From positions 2,728,001 to 2,792,000 of the forward strand of contig NZ_CP040896.1 in NCBI RefSeq assembly GCF_006337165.1: 64,000 bases of DNA, in the 5' to 3' direction. This document shows, one piece after another, positions 17,017 to 25,769 of this stretch. This stretch comes from Hymenobacter jejuensis. GTDB lineage: Bacteria > Bacteroidota > Bacteroidia > Cytophagales > Hymenobacteraceae. The notes beneath the pieces were generated by a model, which saw nothing but the letters and a program-made list of their open reading frames with translations, made no database searches and was not told where the DNA came from. The position numbers were made by a program, and so were the translations under genes. Position 1 is the first letter of the stretch; each line of letters begins with the position of its first letter.

Positions 17017-17046
17017 TTGGATACAACCTTGTGCGGGTTAGATTTG
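17017..17046 (+). promoter_or_regulatory. Bacteroidota-type promoter of the amidase gene
   Basis: TTG at 17017-17019, 19 nt, then TAGATTTG at 17039-17046, matching the -33 TTG / -7 TAnnTTTG consensus of the phylum. The start codon lies 32 nt downstream. Confidence 0.6.
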
Positions 17047-17077
17047 CTATTCTTCGTTTTGCTTTCCCACGCTGCTC

Positions 17078-18754
17078 ATGAAAAAATTGTTACCCTTGCT
17101 TGGGGTCGGTGCCATCTGCTTCGGGGCAGGCGCTTTGGTACCCCGCCCCGCCGACGTACCAGCCATTACGATACCTATGGTGCGTGCCGCACAAGAGCTT
17201 ATCGGACTGAGTTTTACGGATGCTCAGATCGATTCGGCGCAACGCAACCTCACCCAGTATCGGCAGAGCTACGAGGCCTTGAGCAAGCTGAACATGCCTA
17301 ACAGCGTGGCGCCGGCCGAAGTATTCAATCCACAGCCACTACGCCTGCGCCAGTCGTTGGCCGGCGCCCCAACCGTCAGCGCCGGCAAGCTGCCCGACGC
17401 GCCCAAAGTAAAGCTGCCCGCTAACCGCGATGACTTGGCGTTCTTCACGGTGCGGCAACTGGGCGAATTGCTGCGCACCAAGCAGATTTCTTCAGAAGAA
17501 CTGACGCAGTTTTTTATCGCGAGGCTGAAGAAGTATGATCCTAAGCTGCTGTGCGTAATTACCGTGACCGAGGACTTGGCATTGCAGCAAGCCCGGCAGG
17601 CCGACCAAGAAATAAAGGCTGGCAAATACCGCGGGCCCCTGCACGGGATTCCGTTCGGTGTCAAGGATTTATTCAGCGCCAAAGGCTACAAAACTACCTG
17701 GGGTGCAACGCCTTACAAAGACCAGATCCTCGACGAAGACGCTGCCGTTGTGGAGCGTTTGCGCAATGCCGGCGGCGTGTTGGTGGCCAAGCTCACGCTA
17801 GGCGCGCTGGCACAGGGCGACGTATGGTTTGGCGGCAAAACCAAAACTCCCTGGGACATCACGCGGGGCAGCAGCGGCTCGTCGGCGGGCTCGGCGTCGG
17901 CCGTGGCGGCGGGCTTGTTGCCGTATGCCATTGGTACTGAAACACTTGGATCGATCGTGAGCCCGAGCACGGCGTGTGGCGTAACGGGCTTACGGCCTAC
18001 GTACGGTCGCATTAGCCGGGCGGGTGCCATGGCTTTGAGTTGGACGATGGACAAAGCCGGCCCTATCACGCGCTCGGCTCAAGATTGCGCCATTGTGTTT
18101 GCTGCCTTGGCTGGCCCCGACGCGCGCGACCCAGCCACCATGCAGGCCCCGACGCCTTTCAAATACGCTTTCGATACCAACATCAAAAAGCTGCGTGTTG
18201 GCTACCTCAAGTCCGCTTTTGAAGCCAATTACCCCACCAAAGCCAACGACCAAGCGACGCTGGACATGCTTCGTAAGCTGGGCGTAGAGTTGGTGCCGCT
18301 GGAGCTGCCCACGCTGCCTGCCTCCGCCATGCGCCTGTGTCTCACGGTGGAAGGCGCGGCGGCATTTGATGAACTCACCCGCTCTGGCCGCGATGCGCTG
18401 CTCGTTGGGCAGAACCGCAACGACTGGCCCAATACGTTTCGCTCCTCGCGCTTCATCCCGGCCGTTGAGTACATCCAGTCGCAACGAGCCCGAACGCTGC
18501 TCATCGAGCAAATGGACGAGAAACTGCGCAACCTCGACCTGTACATCGCGCCGTCGTTCAGTGCTAGTCTAACCATCACCAACCTCACCGGGCATCCGGC
18601 GGTGGCGGTTCCTAATGGCCTCACTGACAAAGGCTTGCCCACGACCATTACCTTCACCGGCCAGCTTTACGAAGAAGGCAAGTTGTTGGCTCTGGTGAAA
18701 GCTTATCAGGATGCTACGGACTTCGACGAAAAGCACCCGCCGCTGAACTTCTGA
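17078..18754 (+). CDS. amidase signature family protein
   Basis: A 558-residue amidase-signature hydrolase that cleaves a carboxamide using a Ser-cisSer-Lys triad. K196 lies in GIPFGVKDLFSAKG, the cis-serine is probably S268 in the GSSAGSASAVAAG motif, and the nucleophile is S292 in TETLGSIVSPS. The spacing of 24 between the two serines is that of the family. A hydrophobic N-terminus (KKLLPLLGVGAICFGAGALV) suggests export or membrane anchoring. The following GNAT gene starts 2 nt after the stop, so the two are cotranscribed. GatA is excluded because gatB/gatC are absent and the N-terminus is exported. The natural substrate is unknown. Confidence 0.9.
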   Translation: MKKLLPLLGVGAICFGAGALVPRPADVPAITIPMVRAAQELIGLSFTDAQIDSAQRNLTQYRQSYEALSKLNMPNSVAPAEVFNPQPLRLRQSLAGAPTVSAGKLPDAPKVKLPANRDDLAFFTVRQLGELLRTKQISSEELTQFFIARLKKYDPKLLCVITVTEDLALQQARQADQEIKAGKYRGPLHGIPFGVKDLFSAKGYKTTWGATPYKDQILDEDAAVVERLRNAGGVLVAKLTLGALAQGDVWFGGKTKTPWDITRGSSGSSAGSASAVAAGLLPYAIGTETLGSIVSPSTACGVTGLRPTYGRISRAGAMALSWTMDKAGPITRSAQDCAIVFAALAGPDARDPATMQAPTPFKYAFDTNIKKLRVGYLKSAFEANYPTKANDQATLDMLRKLGVELVPLELPTLPASAMRLCLTVEGAAAFDELTRSGRDALLVGQNRNDWPNTFRSSRFIPAVEYIQSQRARTLLIEQMDEKLRNLDLYIAPSFSASLTITNLTGHPAVAVPNGLTDKGLPTTITFTGQLYEEGKLLALVKAYQDATDFDEKHPPLNF

Positions 18755-18756
18755 GT

Positions 18757-19227
18757 ATGCCTGTTCCTTATACCTGTGTGCACCCCGATGGTGGGTTTGT
18801 AGTCGATACCAGCCGTGAGCGGCTGGACGTGCCCGTCATCCATCGGTATTTGGCCCAAGAATCATACTGGGCCCAGAACATCCCACTCGAAACCGTGGAG
18901 CGAGCGCTTGATAATTCGCTCAACTTTGGTTTGTATACTGCTGATGATCAATTAGTTGGATTTAGTAGAATTGTGACCGATCGTGCGACCTTTGCGTGGC
19001 TTTGCGACGTATTTGTACTGCCGGAATTTCGCGGCCAAGGTCTGTCGAAATGGTTGATGGAGTGCGTGTGGGCGCACCCTGAGTTGCAGGGAATCCGACG
19101 CCGGATGCTGGCCACCCTCGATGCCCACGGCCTGTACATGCAGTTTGGTTTCATGCCGCTGGCAAATCCCGAACGGTATCTGGAAGCCCGGCTGCCTAAC
19201 CCTTATGGGGTACCGACTGCGAATTAA
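18757..19227 (+). CDS. GNAT family N-acetyltransferase
   Basis: A 156-residue acetyltransferase of the GCN5-related fold. The acetyl-CoA binding motif A lies around LCDVFVLPEFRGQGLSKWLM, with the RGQGLS pyrophosphate loop. The C-terminal segment MLATLDAHGLYMQFGFMPLANPERYLE is typical of a Bacteroidota/Proteobacteria GNAT subgroup. It lies 2 nt after the amidase stop, so translation is probably coupled. The acceptor substrate is not predictable. Confidence 0.9.
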   Translation: MPVPYTCVHPDGGFVVDTSRERLDVPVIHRYLAQESYWAQNIPLETVERALDNSLNFGLYTADDQLVGFSRIVTDRATFAWLCDVFVLPEFRGQGLSKWLMECVWAHPELQGIRRRMLATLDAHGLYMQFGFMPLANPERYLEARLPNPYGVPTAN

Positions 19228-19259
19228 TACATTGATAGTCTACTTTTTATATAATTTCT

Positions 19260-19916
19260 GTGATCGCTACTACTACCACCCTTCCTGCCCGCTGGAGCCG
19301 CCTTACCACGCCGTTGGTGAGCGACGTGGCCGTTCGGCAGGCCATGCTTCGGCAGCTAACAGAAGCGTACGACTCATCGAGCCGCCACTACCATACATTT
19401 ACGCATATCCGCAACGTGCTTGATGACTTGGAGCGCCACGCTGCTCAGCTCCAAGATCCGGTAGTGGTACAGTTGGCCGTGTGGTTTCACGATGCCTTGT
19501 ACAACCCCATGCGCGACGATAACGAAGCTCGGAGTGCCAGCATGGCTCAGGAGTTTCTGGCGCATACCAACCTGGCCGCCGCCCGCCGCGAGCGGGTGAG
19601 CTACCTCATTGAGCGCACCAAAGACCATACGGCCCCTCAGCCTGCCGCCGATACCGATCTGCACCTGCTGCTGGACGCCGACCTGGGAATCTTGGGCGTT
19701 TCGGAGGCTGATTACTGGCAATATGCCCGCCAGGTGCGGCAGGAATACCGGCTGGTTCCCGATTTTATGTACCGCCGCGGCCGTCGCAAAGTGCTCGAAA
19801 AGCTGTTGGCCGCGCCGATTATTTATCATACCGCCGATTTCCGGAATAAACTGGAAGTACCAGCTCGTCGCAACCTCAAAGCCGAATTGCGCGCTTGGGA
19901 GCAGGGTGGGATTTAG
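19260..19916 (+). CDS. HD-domain predicted metal-dependent phosphohydrolase
   Basis: A 218-residue HD-superfamily protein starting at GTG 19260. Metal-binding residues lie in RHYHTFTHIRNVL, in the WFHDALYNP HD dyad and in LLDADLGILG. This is a widespread subgroup with no characterised member, sometimes misnamed after an NMDA receptor subunit in databases. It may hydrolyse a nucleotide or a phosphorylated metabolite. It follows the GNAT gene by 32 nt and precedes the S9 peptidase by 91 nt. Confidence 0.85.
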   Translation: MIATTTTLPARWSRLTTPLVSDVAVRQAMLRQLTEAYDSSSRHYHTFTHIRNVLDDLERHAAQLQDPVVVQLAVWFHDALYNPMRDDNEARSASMAQEFLAHTNLAAARRERVSYLIERTKDHTAPQPAADTDLHLLLDADLGILGVSEADYWQYARQVRQEYRLVPDFMYRRGRRKVLEKLLAAPIIYHTADFRNKLEVPARRNLKAELRAWEQGGI

Positions 19917-20007
19917 CTACCAAGGCTACCAGGCATGTAGTTGGTTGCATGTGCCAGTCCTTGCCAGAAGCTGTGTACTTTGCACCTCTCGTACATTTTC
20001 TTCTCTG

Positions 20008-22476
20008 ATGCGCCTTACTTCTATTGCCTGGTTGTGGCCTTGGTTGCTGCCTGCCGCCGTCGTTGCTCAATCTCAGCCAACGCCTGCTCCCACCTCCCTT
20101 GCCCCGCTGACGGTGGAGAAAATCATGCGCGATCCGGCGCAGTGGATAGGTACTTCGCCTTCCAACGTGTCGTGGGGCGAAGATGGTAAGCACATCTATT
20201 TCAACTGGAACCCCGAAAAAGCCCGCCGCGATTCGTTGTATTCGGCCACGCCCGACGGCAAAACCATTCGCAAAGTAAGTCTGCGCGAGCAACGCGCCTT
20301 GCCGGCAAACAACGGCGCATACGATCGGAAATACGCTCGAAAGGTTTACGAAAAGGAGGGCGATATCTACCTGCTGGAGCTGAAATCCAACAAAATCCGG
20401 CGCGTGACCAACACCGCCGAGCGCGAGTTTGCACCGGCGTTTGCCCTGCAAGACCAGCTTATTAGCTACACGCGCGGCGGCAACCTCTTTACTTGGGACC
20501 CGGCTACTGGCGAAACCGTGCAGCGCACCGATTTCCGCAAGGGCTCAAAGCCCGGCAACGGACAGTCGGGCGAGAAAGCAGACAAATTCCTGCGTGATCA
20601 GCAACTATCTCTCTTTCAAATAATTAAGAAAAAAGATCAGGATCAAAAAGATCGGTCGCGGGCGCAGAAGGCCTTGGCGCGCTTGCGGCCCAAGGCAATA
20701 TACATAGGTGGCCAAAGCGCAGATAATCTGCAACTTAGCCCCGATGGTCGGTATGTAACTTACACATTGGTGCAGGAGGCCAGCGGCGATCGGGTGGCCG
20801 TAGTGCCCAACTTCGTGACTTCTTCGGGCTTCACGGAGGAAATTCAGGCTCGCACTAAAGTTGGCTCTCCACAGGCCACTTATCAGTTGGGTCTGTATGA
20901 TATCGGGCGCGATACCACCTTCATGGTGGGCTATACGGGCCTTAAAGGGCTAGATGAGCAACCGGCGTATCGTAAAGAGTATCAGGTTAAAAGCAAGCCG
21001 CAAACTGCCACTGACACAAGCAAAACGGCCGCTAAGAAACCAGAAAAAGCCGGCGAGCTGCGCCGGCTGGCCCCATTTGGGCCGTTCTGGTCGGACAACG
21101 GGCAGCGGGCCTTTCTGGTGTTGCGCTCGGCTGATAACAAAGACCGCTGGCTGGTTTCCCTCGATCCGGCAACGCAGAAGCTCACTTTGCTCGACCGCCA
21201 GCGCGACGAAGCCTGGATCAACGGTCCTGGTATTGGCTATGAAGCAGGTAACGTTGGGTGGATGCCTGATAATCAACGCATTTGGTTTCAAAGCGAGGAA
21301 AGCGGCTATTCGCACCTCTACACCGTCGATGTGGCCAACGGCCAAAAGAAAGCCCTGACCAGCGGCAAATTTGAAATCCAGAGAGCCCAGCTCAGCCGCG
21401 ACAAAAAGACGTGGTACCTCACGGCCAACAAAACGCATCCGGGCGAGCAGCACTTCTACAGCATGCCTGCCAACGGCGGGCCCCTGACGCAAATCACGAC
21501 GCTGCCAGGAGCCAGCGAAGTCACGCTGTCGCCCGACGAGAAAACGCTGGCCGTGCGCTATAGCTACAGCACCAAGCCGTGGGAACTATACGTCATGCCC
21601 AACAAAGCCGGGGCCAAAGCCAAACAGATCACTAGCTCGCTCACCAGTGAGTTCAAAAGCTATGCGTGGCGCGAACCGGAAGTTATCAGTTTTAAAGCTC
21701 GCGACGGCGCCGACGTGTACGCTCGCTTGTACCGGCCCGCTACGCCGCAGGCGCAAGGCCCAGCGGTGATTTTTGTGCATGGCGCGGGCTATTTGCAGAA
21801 CGCCCACAAATGGTGGAGCCAGTATTTTCGCGAATACATGTTCAACAACTTGCTGGTGGAGCACGGCTACACGGTCCTTGATATTGATTACCGTGGCTCG
21901 TCGGGTTATGGGCGTGAGGTGCGCACGGGCATCTACCGCTACATGGGCGGCAAAGACCTGAATGATCATGTAGATGGAGCAAAACTGCTCGTTGAAAAGT
22001 ACGGTGTCAGTCCCCAACGCATTGGTCTTTACGGTGGTAGCTACGGCGGCTTTATCACGCTGATGGCAATGTTTACCCAGCCCGACGTATTCAAAGCCGG
22101 TGCTGCGCTACGCTCCGTCACCGATTGGGCGCACTACAACCACGACTACACCGACAACATCCTCAACGAGCCTTATAATGACAGCATCGCTTATTTGCGC
22201 TCTTCGCCCATCTACCACGCCGAAGGTCTGAAAGGTGCCTTGCTGATGTGCCACGGCATGGTCGATACCAATGTGCATTTTCAGGATATTGTACGCCTGA
22301 CGCAGCGCCTGATCGAGTTACACAAGGAAAACTGGGAGCTGGCCGTGTATCCTGTGGAAAACCACGGATTCGAAGAGCCCAGCTCCTGGACCGACGAATA
22401 CAAACGCATCCTGAAGCTGTTTGAAACGAATTTGAAACCGGGCGCCAGTGGCTCAGCCAGCGGCACAGGGCAATAG
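20008..22476 (+). CDS. S9 family peptidase (dipeptidyl-peptidase IV/prolyl oligopeptidase type)
   Basis: An 822-residue exported serine peptidase. The signal peptide is MRLTSIAWLWPWLLPAAVVAQ; the long open frame upstream of ATG 20008 only reflects overlap with the HD gene. A beta-propeller of PD40-like repeats (about 40-600) is followed by the alpha/beta-hydrolase domain with catalytic S678 in GLYGGSYGGF, D753 in HGMVDTNVHF and H786 in ENHGFEEP. The enzyme removes dipeptides or cleaves oligopeptides, probably in the periplasm. Between residues about 178 and 230 there is a charged, Lys/Gln/Asp-rich helical insert. It converges with the next gene across a 51-bp palindrome. Confidence 0.93.
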   Translation: MRLTSIAWLWPWLLPAAVVAQSQPTPAPTSLAPLTVEKIMRDPAQWIGTSPSNVSWGEDGKHIYFNWNPEKARRDSLYSATPDGKTIRKVSLREQRALPANNGAYDRKYARKVYEKEGDIYLLELKSNKIRRVTNTAEREFAPAFALQDQLISYTRGGNLFTWDPATGETVQRTDFRKGSKPGNGQSGEKADKFLRDQQLSLFQIIKKKDQDQKDRSRAQKALARLRPKAIYIGGQSADNLQLSPDGRYVTYTLVQEASGDRVAVVPNFVTSSGFTEEIQARTKVGSPQATYQLGLYDIGRDTTFMVGYTGLKGLDEQPAYRKEYQVKSKPQTATDTSKTAAKKPEKAGELRRLAPFGPFWSDNGQRAFLVLRSADNKDRWLVSLDPATQKLTLLDRQRDEAWINGPGIGYEAGNVGWMPDNQRIWFQSEESGYSHLYTVDVANGQKKALTSGKFEIQRAQLSRDKKTWYLTANKTHPGEQHFYSMPANGGPLTQITTLPGASEVTLSPDEKTLAVRYSYSTKPWELYVMPNKAGAKAKQITSSLTSEFKSYAWREPEVISFKARDGADVYARLYRPATPQAQGPAVIFVHGAGYLQNAHKWWSQYFREYMFNNLLVEHGYTVLDIDYRGSSGYGREVRTGIYRYMGGKDLNDHVDGAKLLVEKYGVSPQRIGLYGGSYGGFITLMAMFTQPDVFKAGAALRSVTDWAHYNHDYTDNILNEPYNDSIAYLRSSPIYHAEGLKGALLMCHGMVDTNVHFQDIVRLTQRLIELHKENWELAVYPVENHGFEEPSSWTDEYKRILKLFETNLKPGASGSASGTGQ

Positions 22477-22500
22477 TTTGCGCCAAAGCTAGGAGATTGT

Positions 22501-22551
22501 AATAATATCTTTATAAGTATTTGATTATCAAATACTTATAAAGATATTATT
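22501..22551. repeat. 51-bp perfect palindrome between convergent genes
   Basis: Two 25-bp arms meet at a single central T (22526): the left arm ends in AAGTATTTGAT and the right arm starts ATCAAATACTT. It is purely AT-rich, overlaps the TAA stop of the minus-strand gene (22547-22549) and is the longest member of the TTGATTAT motif family. A bidirectional transcript end or a protein-binding palindrome are both possible. Confidence 0.85.
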
Positions 22552-23821
22552 TTGCTTCTTTCTTAGTATCAGCATTAGCATTCAGGCGGTAGCTCAGGGC
22601 CATGCTGAGGCTCCAAAAGTTGATGGGGTACTGGTCGTAGTAGATTTTTTCATACACACGACCGTTGAGAGTTACGGCCAGCCGGTCGCGGTTGAGGCCA
22701 ACTTCTACATAAGGTAATACAGTACCCACGAATCCGCCTATAAAGGTGCTTTGGTTGGCTTCATAACTATGTGATAACAAGGATTTTATATTCCAAAAAC
22801 TGTTTACCTCATAGCCGCTGCCTACCAAAACCTGATAGTACCGTCCGATAGGCAGATAGCCACGCAGCCCACCTTGCAAATAGACGTGGGTGCCATGCCA
22901 TTCAAACCTGTTGTAAGAACCGGCAGAAGCAAACGCAACAGGTTTTGGGCGGCCAAAGCCCGAAACCAAGAATGCGCTGTGTAATGCCAACCGCCTTCCT
23001 GCATTCACCACGTCGAGGTAACCTCCTCCCAGTAAGTGCATGCGGCCGTCGGCGTTGAGCCCCGCAAGCGCACCTCCGTTTGATCCACCAAAACGAACGG
23101 AGTTGTAACGCCCACCCATTACTGCCCCCATGCGGATGACTGATGCCGTACGGTGGAGCTTGTCGGTAATAATTTCTTGTCCGGCCTGCCGCTCAGCTGA
23201 GCATTGCGTGTTATAAGCCTGGACTACAAGTTTTAAACCGGCGGCCGTAAAAGGAGCTTTCTCCGATGCTTTGACAGCGGCTTCGCAATCGCCAAAATAT
23301 AGCAGTAATTGGCTTTTATAATTGTTGCCATCGGCAATGTACGTGCTTCCACCTCGTGAAGCTAGGTAGTGGCGCTCAGCCATTTCTAAGTAGGGCTGGC
23401 CTGGACGCTGCACAAAAAAATGCTTCGTTTGATCCAGCGACACACCCAATAACGAAGCGGGACCTTCGATCAGCACATCAGCCAAAAGCGAATCGGGAAG
23501 CTGGCGCCGGGGCTGCACTACTGTAAGATGCTCAAGCCGGGTTTCAGCGTATCGGTCGACAGGCAACAGAACACGGCGCAAGAGCCGGCCAGTAGACAAG
23601 CACACACTGCTTAGTTTTTGCGCGGGGTAAGATATCACGTGGTCCGTTGCGGTGGCCCGGAAACGTACCGCAGAAGGTGGATCTTCCCAGAAAGCATTTT
23701 CTACTTCACCCCGTAATGTATCACCGTGGCTTAAAACAATATACCCCGATTCAAATACCTGACAATGAGCGAGTTGGCTGTGACAAAGGAACAATAAGCA
23801 AATTAGCAATGTCTTGTGCAT
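22547..23821 (-). CDS. exported protein of unknown function, probable C-terminal beta-barrel
   Basis: 424 residues with a signal peptide (MHKTLLICLLFLCHSQLAHCQ). The first third starts GYIVLSHGDTLRGEVEN, a motif seen at the start of Bacteroidota surface proteins of unknown role, followed by an alpha-helical cysteine-containing part (FGDCEAAVKASE...NTQCSAERQ). From about residue 225 the sequence alternates in short aromatic-rich strands (GGYLDVVNAGRRLALHSAF, VYLQGGLRGYLPIG, VEVGLNRDRLAVTLNGRVY) as in outer-membrane barrels. I cannot name the family. It is a single gene. Confidence 0.65.
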   Translation of the reverse strand: MHKTLLICLLFLCHSQLAHCQVFESGYIVLSHGDTLRGEVENAFWEDPPSAVRFRATATDHVISYPAQKLSSVCLSTGRLLRRVLLPVDRYAETRLEHLTVVQPRRQLPDSLLADVLIEGPASLLGVSLDQTKHFFVQRPGQPYLEMAERHYLASRGGSTYIADGNNYKSQLLLYFGDCEAAVKASEKAPFTAAGLKLVVQAYNTQCSAERQAGQEIITDKLHRTASVIRMGAVMGGRYNSVRFGGSNGGALAGLNADGRMHLLGGGYLDVVNAGRRLALHSAFLVSGFGRPKPVAFASAGSYNRFEWHGTHVYLQGGLRGYLPIGRYYQVLVGSGYEVNSFWNIKSLLSHSYEANQSTFIGGFVGTVLPYVEVGLNRDRLAVTLNGRVYEKIYYDQYPINFWSLSMALSYRLNANADTKKEAK

Positions 23822-23954
23822 AGAATATAATTTATTCGTTGCAAAACTAATAAAATAGCTTTATTTAGCTGTGTTTAATATAAAATTATTTAGTCTCTGG
23901 GTTGCACTTTCTTTAGCTTTTACGGTGTAATCTTTAGAACCGGTATTCGGCCCT

Positions 23955-24024
23955 TAGCTTTGGACAGATTGTGAGCCAAGCTAAATTAATACCGCCTAAT
24001 TAATAGGCGAAAAGCGTAGCTTTG
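23955..24024 (+). promoter_or_regulatory. metK leader with two TAGCTTTG -7-like boxes
   Basis: TAGCTTTG occurs at 23955-23962 and again at 24017-24024, matching the Bacteroidota -7 consensus TAnnTTTG, but no convincing -33 TTG is spaced correctly for either. A short hairpin GCCTA/TAGGC lies between (23995-24009). The region 23822-24085 has no gene, and I could not fit a known SAM riboswitch to it. Confidence 0.35.
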
Positions 24025-24085
24025 CGGTCCGCAGTGTGCTCAAGCGCCTCAGCGGCTAGGCTTTATTTCACCGATAACGAACCAA

Positions 24086-25348
24086 ATGCCTTATCTCTTC
24101 ACTTCCGAATCTGTATCGGAAGGCCATCCCGATAAAGTAGCCGATCAAATTTCTGACGCCATTCTCGACGAGTTTCTGCGTTTGGATCCGGAAGCCAAAG
24201 TAGCTTGCGAAACCATGGTTACCACTGGTTTAGTAGTAGTGGCCGGCGAAGTAAAATCGAAAGCGTACGTCGATGTGCAAACCATCGCTCGCAACGTGAT
24301 TCGCCGCATTGGCTATACCAAAGCCGAATATAAGTTTGAAGCCGAATCATGCGGTATTCTGTCGGCCCTGCACGAGCAGTCACCGGATATCAACCAAGGC
24401 GTTGAACGCCAAAGCCCTGAGGATCAAGGGGCTGGTGATCAGGGCATGATGTTCGGCTACGCCACTCGCGAGACCGAGAATTATATGCCATTGGCGCTGG
24501 ATTTGTCGCACCGCCTGTTACGTGAGCTTTCGGCTATCCGTAAGGAAGGCCAAAGCATGACGTATTTGCGGCCAGATGCGAAATCGCAGGTGACGATTCG
24601 CTACACCGACGATAACAAGCCCGAAGCCATTGATACCATCGTGGTAAGTACCCAGCACGATGATTTCGACGGTTCGGAAGAAGCCATGCTGCAGCGCATT
24701 TCCGATGATATCAAAACCATCCTGATTCCTCGGGTGAAAGCCGGTCTTGGGCAGGAAGTATTGAAGTTATTTAACGATCAGATTACTTACCACATCAACC
24801 CAACCGGGAAGTTTGTAATCGGTGGCCCGCACGGTGACTCTGGCCTCACGGGCCGGAAGATCATTGTGGATACTTACGGTGGCAAAGGAGCCCACGGCGG
24901 CGGTGCTTTCTCGGGTAAAGACTCGTCGAAAGTCGACCGTTCGGCCGCGTATGCTGCCCGCCACATCGCTAAAAATTTGGTAGCGGCCGGCGTTGCTGAC
25001 CAAGTGCTTGTGCAGGTCGCTTACGCTATCGGTGTTGCGAAGCCTGTAGGGCTTTACGTGACCACCTACGGCACCACCAAAGCAAAAGGTGCTGACGGAG
25101 AACTGCTTACAGACGGTGCAATTGCTGAAAAGGTAAACGCGCTGTTCGATATGCGCCCTTATGCCATCGTGAAGCGCTTCGGTTTACAGAACCCCATCTT
25201 CGGCGAAACGGCCGCCTACGGCCACATGGGACGCCAGCCAGGTACAAAAGAAGTACAATCCACTAACGGCGGTTCCAACACCTACGAAACCTTCACTTGG
25301 GAGAAGCTCGATTATGTTGACCAGATCAAAGCAGAGTTTGCCTTGTAA
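24086..25348 (+). CDS. metK: S-adenosylmethionine synthetase
   Basis: Forms S-adenosylmethionine from methionine and ATP in the cytosol. 420 residues, the usual length. Signatures are [17 protein letters not shown] at the N-terminus (ATP and Mg2+ binding), [12 protein letters not shown] and the phosphate loop [19 protein letters not shown]. It is a single gene with its own leader, ending in a very strong terminator shared with the convergent hpf. Confidence 0.97.
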   Translation: MPYLFTSESVSEGHPDKVADQISDAILDEFLRLDPEAKVACETMVTTGLVVVAGEVKSKAYVDVQTIARNVIRRIGYTKAEYKFEAESCGILSALHEQSPDINQGVERQSPEDQGAGDQGMMFGYATRETENYMPLALDLSHRLLRELSAIRKEGQSMTYLRPDAKSQVTIRYTDDNKPEAIDTIVVSTQHDDFDGSEEAMLQRISDDIKTILIPRVKAGLGQEVLKLFNDQITYHINPTGKFVIGGPHGDSGLTGRKIIVDTYGGKGAHGGGAFSGKDSSKVDRSAAYAARHIAKNLVAAGVADQVLVQVAYAIGVAKPVGLYVTTYGTTKAKGADGELLTDGAIAEKVNALFDMRPYAIVKRFGLQNPIFGETAAYGHMGRQPGTKEVQSTNGGSNTYETFTWEKLDYVDQIKAEFAL

Positions 25349-25354
25349 CGTCAG

Positions 25355-25422
25355 CAAGTAGTTACCCATAAAAAGAGCGGCTACCCAACTGGGTAGCCGC
25401 TCTTTTTATGGGTAACTACTTG
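25355..25422. terminator. 68-nt bidirectional terminator between metK and hpf
   Basis: A perfect inverted repeat: 33-bp arms (25355-25387 and 25390-25422) with a 2-nt centre. A GC-rich inner 11-bp stem is flanked by A5 and T5, so it can end transcription in both directions. Confidence 0.9.
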
Positions 25423-25434
25423 GTAATAATACAG

Positions 25435-25734
25435 TTAGTGGCTTACGGATTTCTCTTTGTATTTCGTGATCTGGCGGCGCAGACCGTCGGTAGCAGCATC
25501 GGTGGCGGCTTCGAAGGAAGCCGCGTCTTCTTGCGTAAAGAGGGTAGTGCCCGGGACGAAGAGTTTCACTTCGACCGTTTTGTTGGCTACACCGTCTTTG
25601 TTGTTCAGCTTCAGGATAACCTCAGCTTCCGTAACGCGGTCATAGAAGGTCTCAAGTTTGTCGAGGCGCTTCTGGATGAAATCGAGCAGTTTTTGGTCGG
25701 CGTCAAAATGCACCGAATGCATCTGTACTTTCAT
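25435..25734 (-). CDS. hpf: ribosome hibernation-promoting factor, short form
   Basis: A 99-residue HPF/YfiA-type protein (MKVQMHSVHFDADQKLLDFIQKRLDKL ... VEVKLFVPGTTLF ... EAATDAATDGLRRQITKYKEK). It binds the 30S decoding region and inactivates ribosomes in stationary phase. Two adjacent ATGs (25735-25737 and 25732-25734) are possible starts. Last gene of the rpsU-xerC-hpf run on the minus strand, 32 nt after xerC, an arrangement common in Bacteroidota. Confidence 0.93.
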   Translation of the reverse strand: MKVQMHSVHFDADQKLLDFIQKRLDKLETFYDRVTEAEVILKLNNKDGVANKTVEVKLFVPGTTLFTQEDAASFEAATDAATDGLRRQITKYKEKSVSH

Positions 25735-25769
25735 CATTCGTAGGGTTTTGGTAAAAAGAAAGAAATAAA

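Noticed and set aside
17078..18754. GatA subunit of the tRNA amidotransferase
   Set aside because: The protein has an export-type hydrophobic N-terminus and no gatB/gatC neighbours; it is a general amidase-signature enzyme.
23822..24085. SAM riboswitch in the metK leader
   Set aside because: No known SAM riboswitch consensus or pseudoknot could be fitted by eye; only a small hairpin is present.
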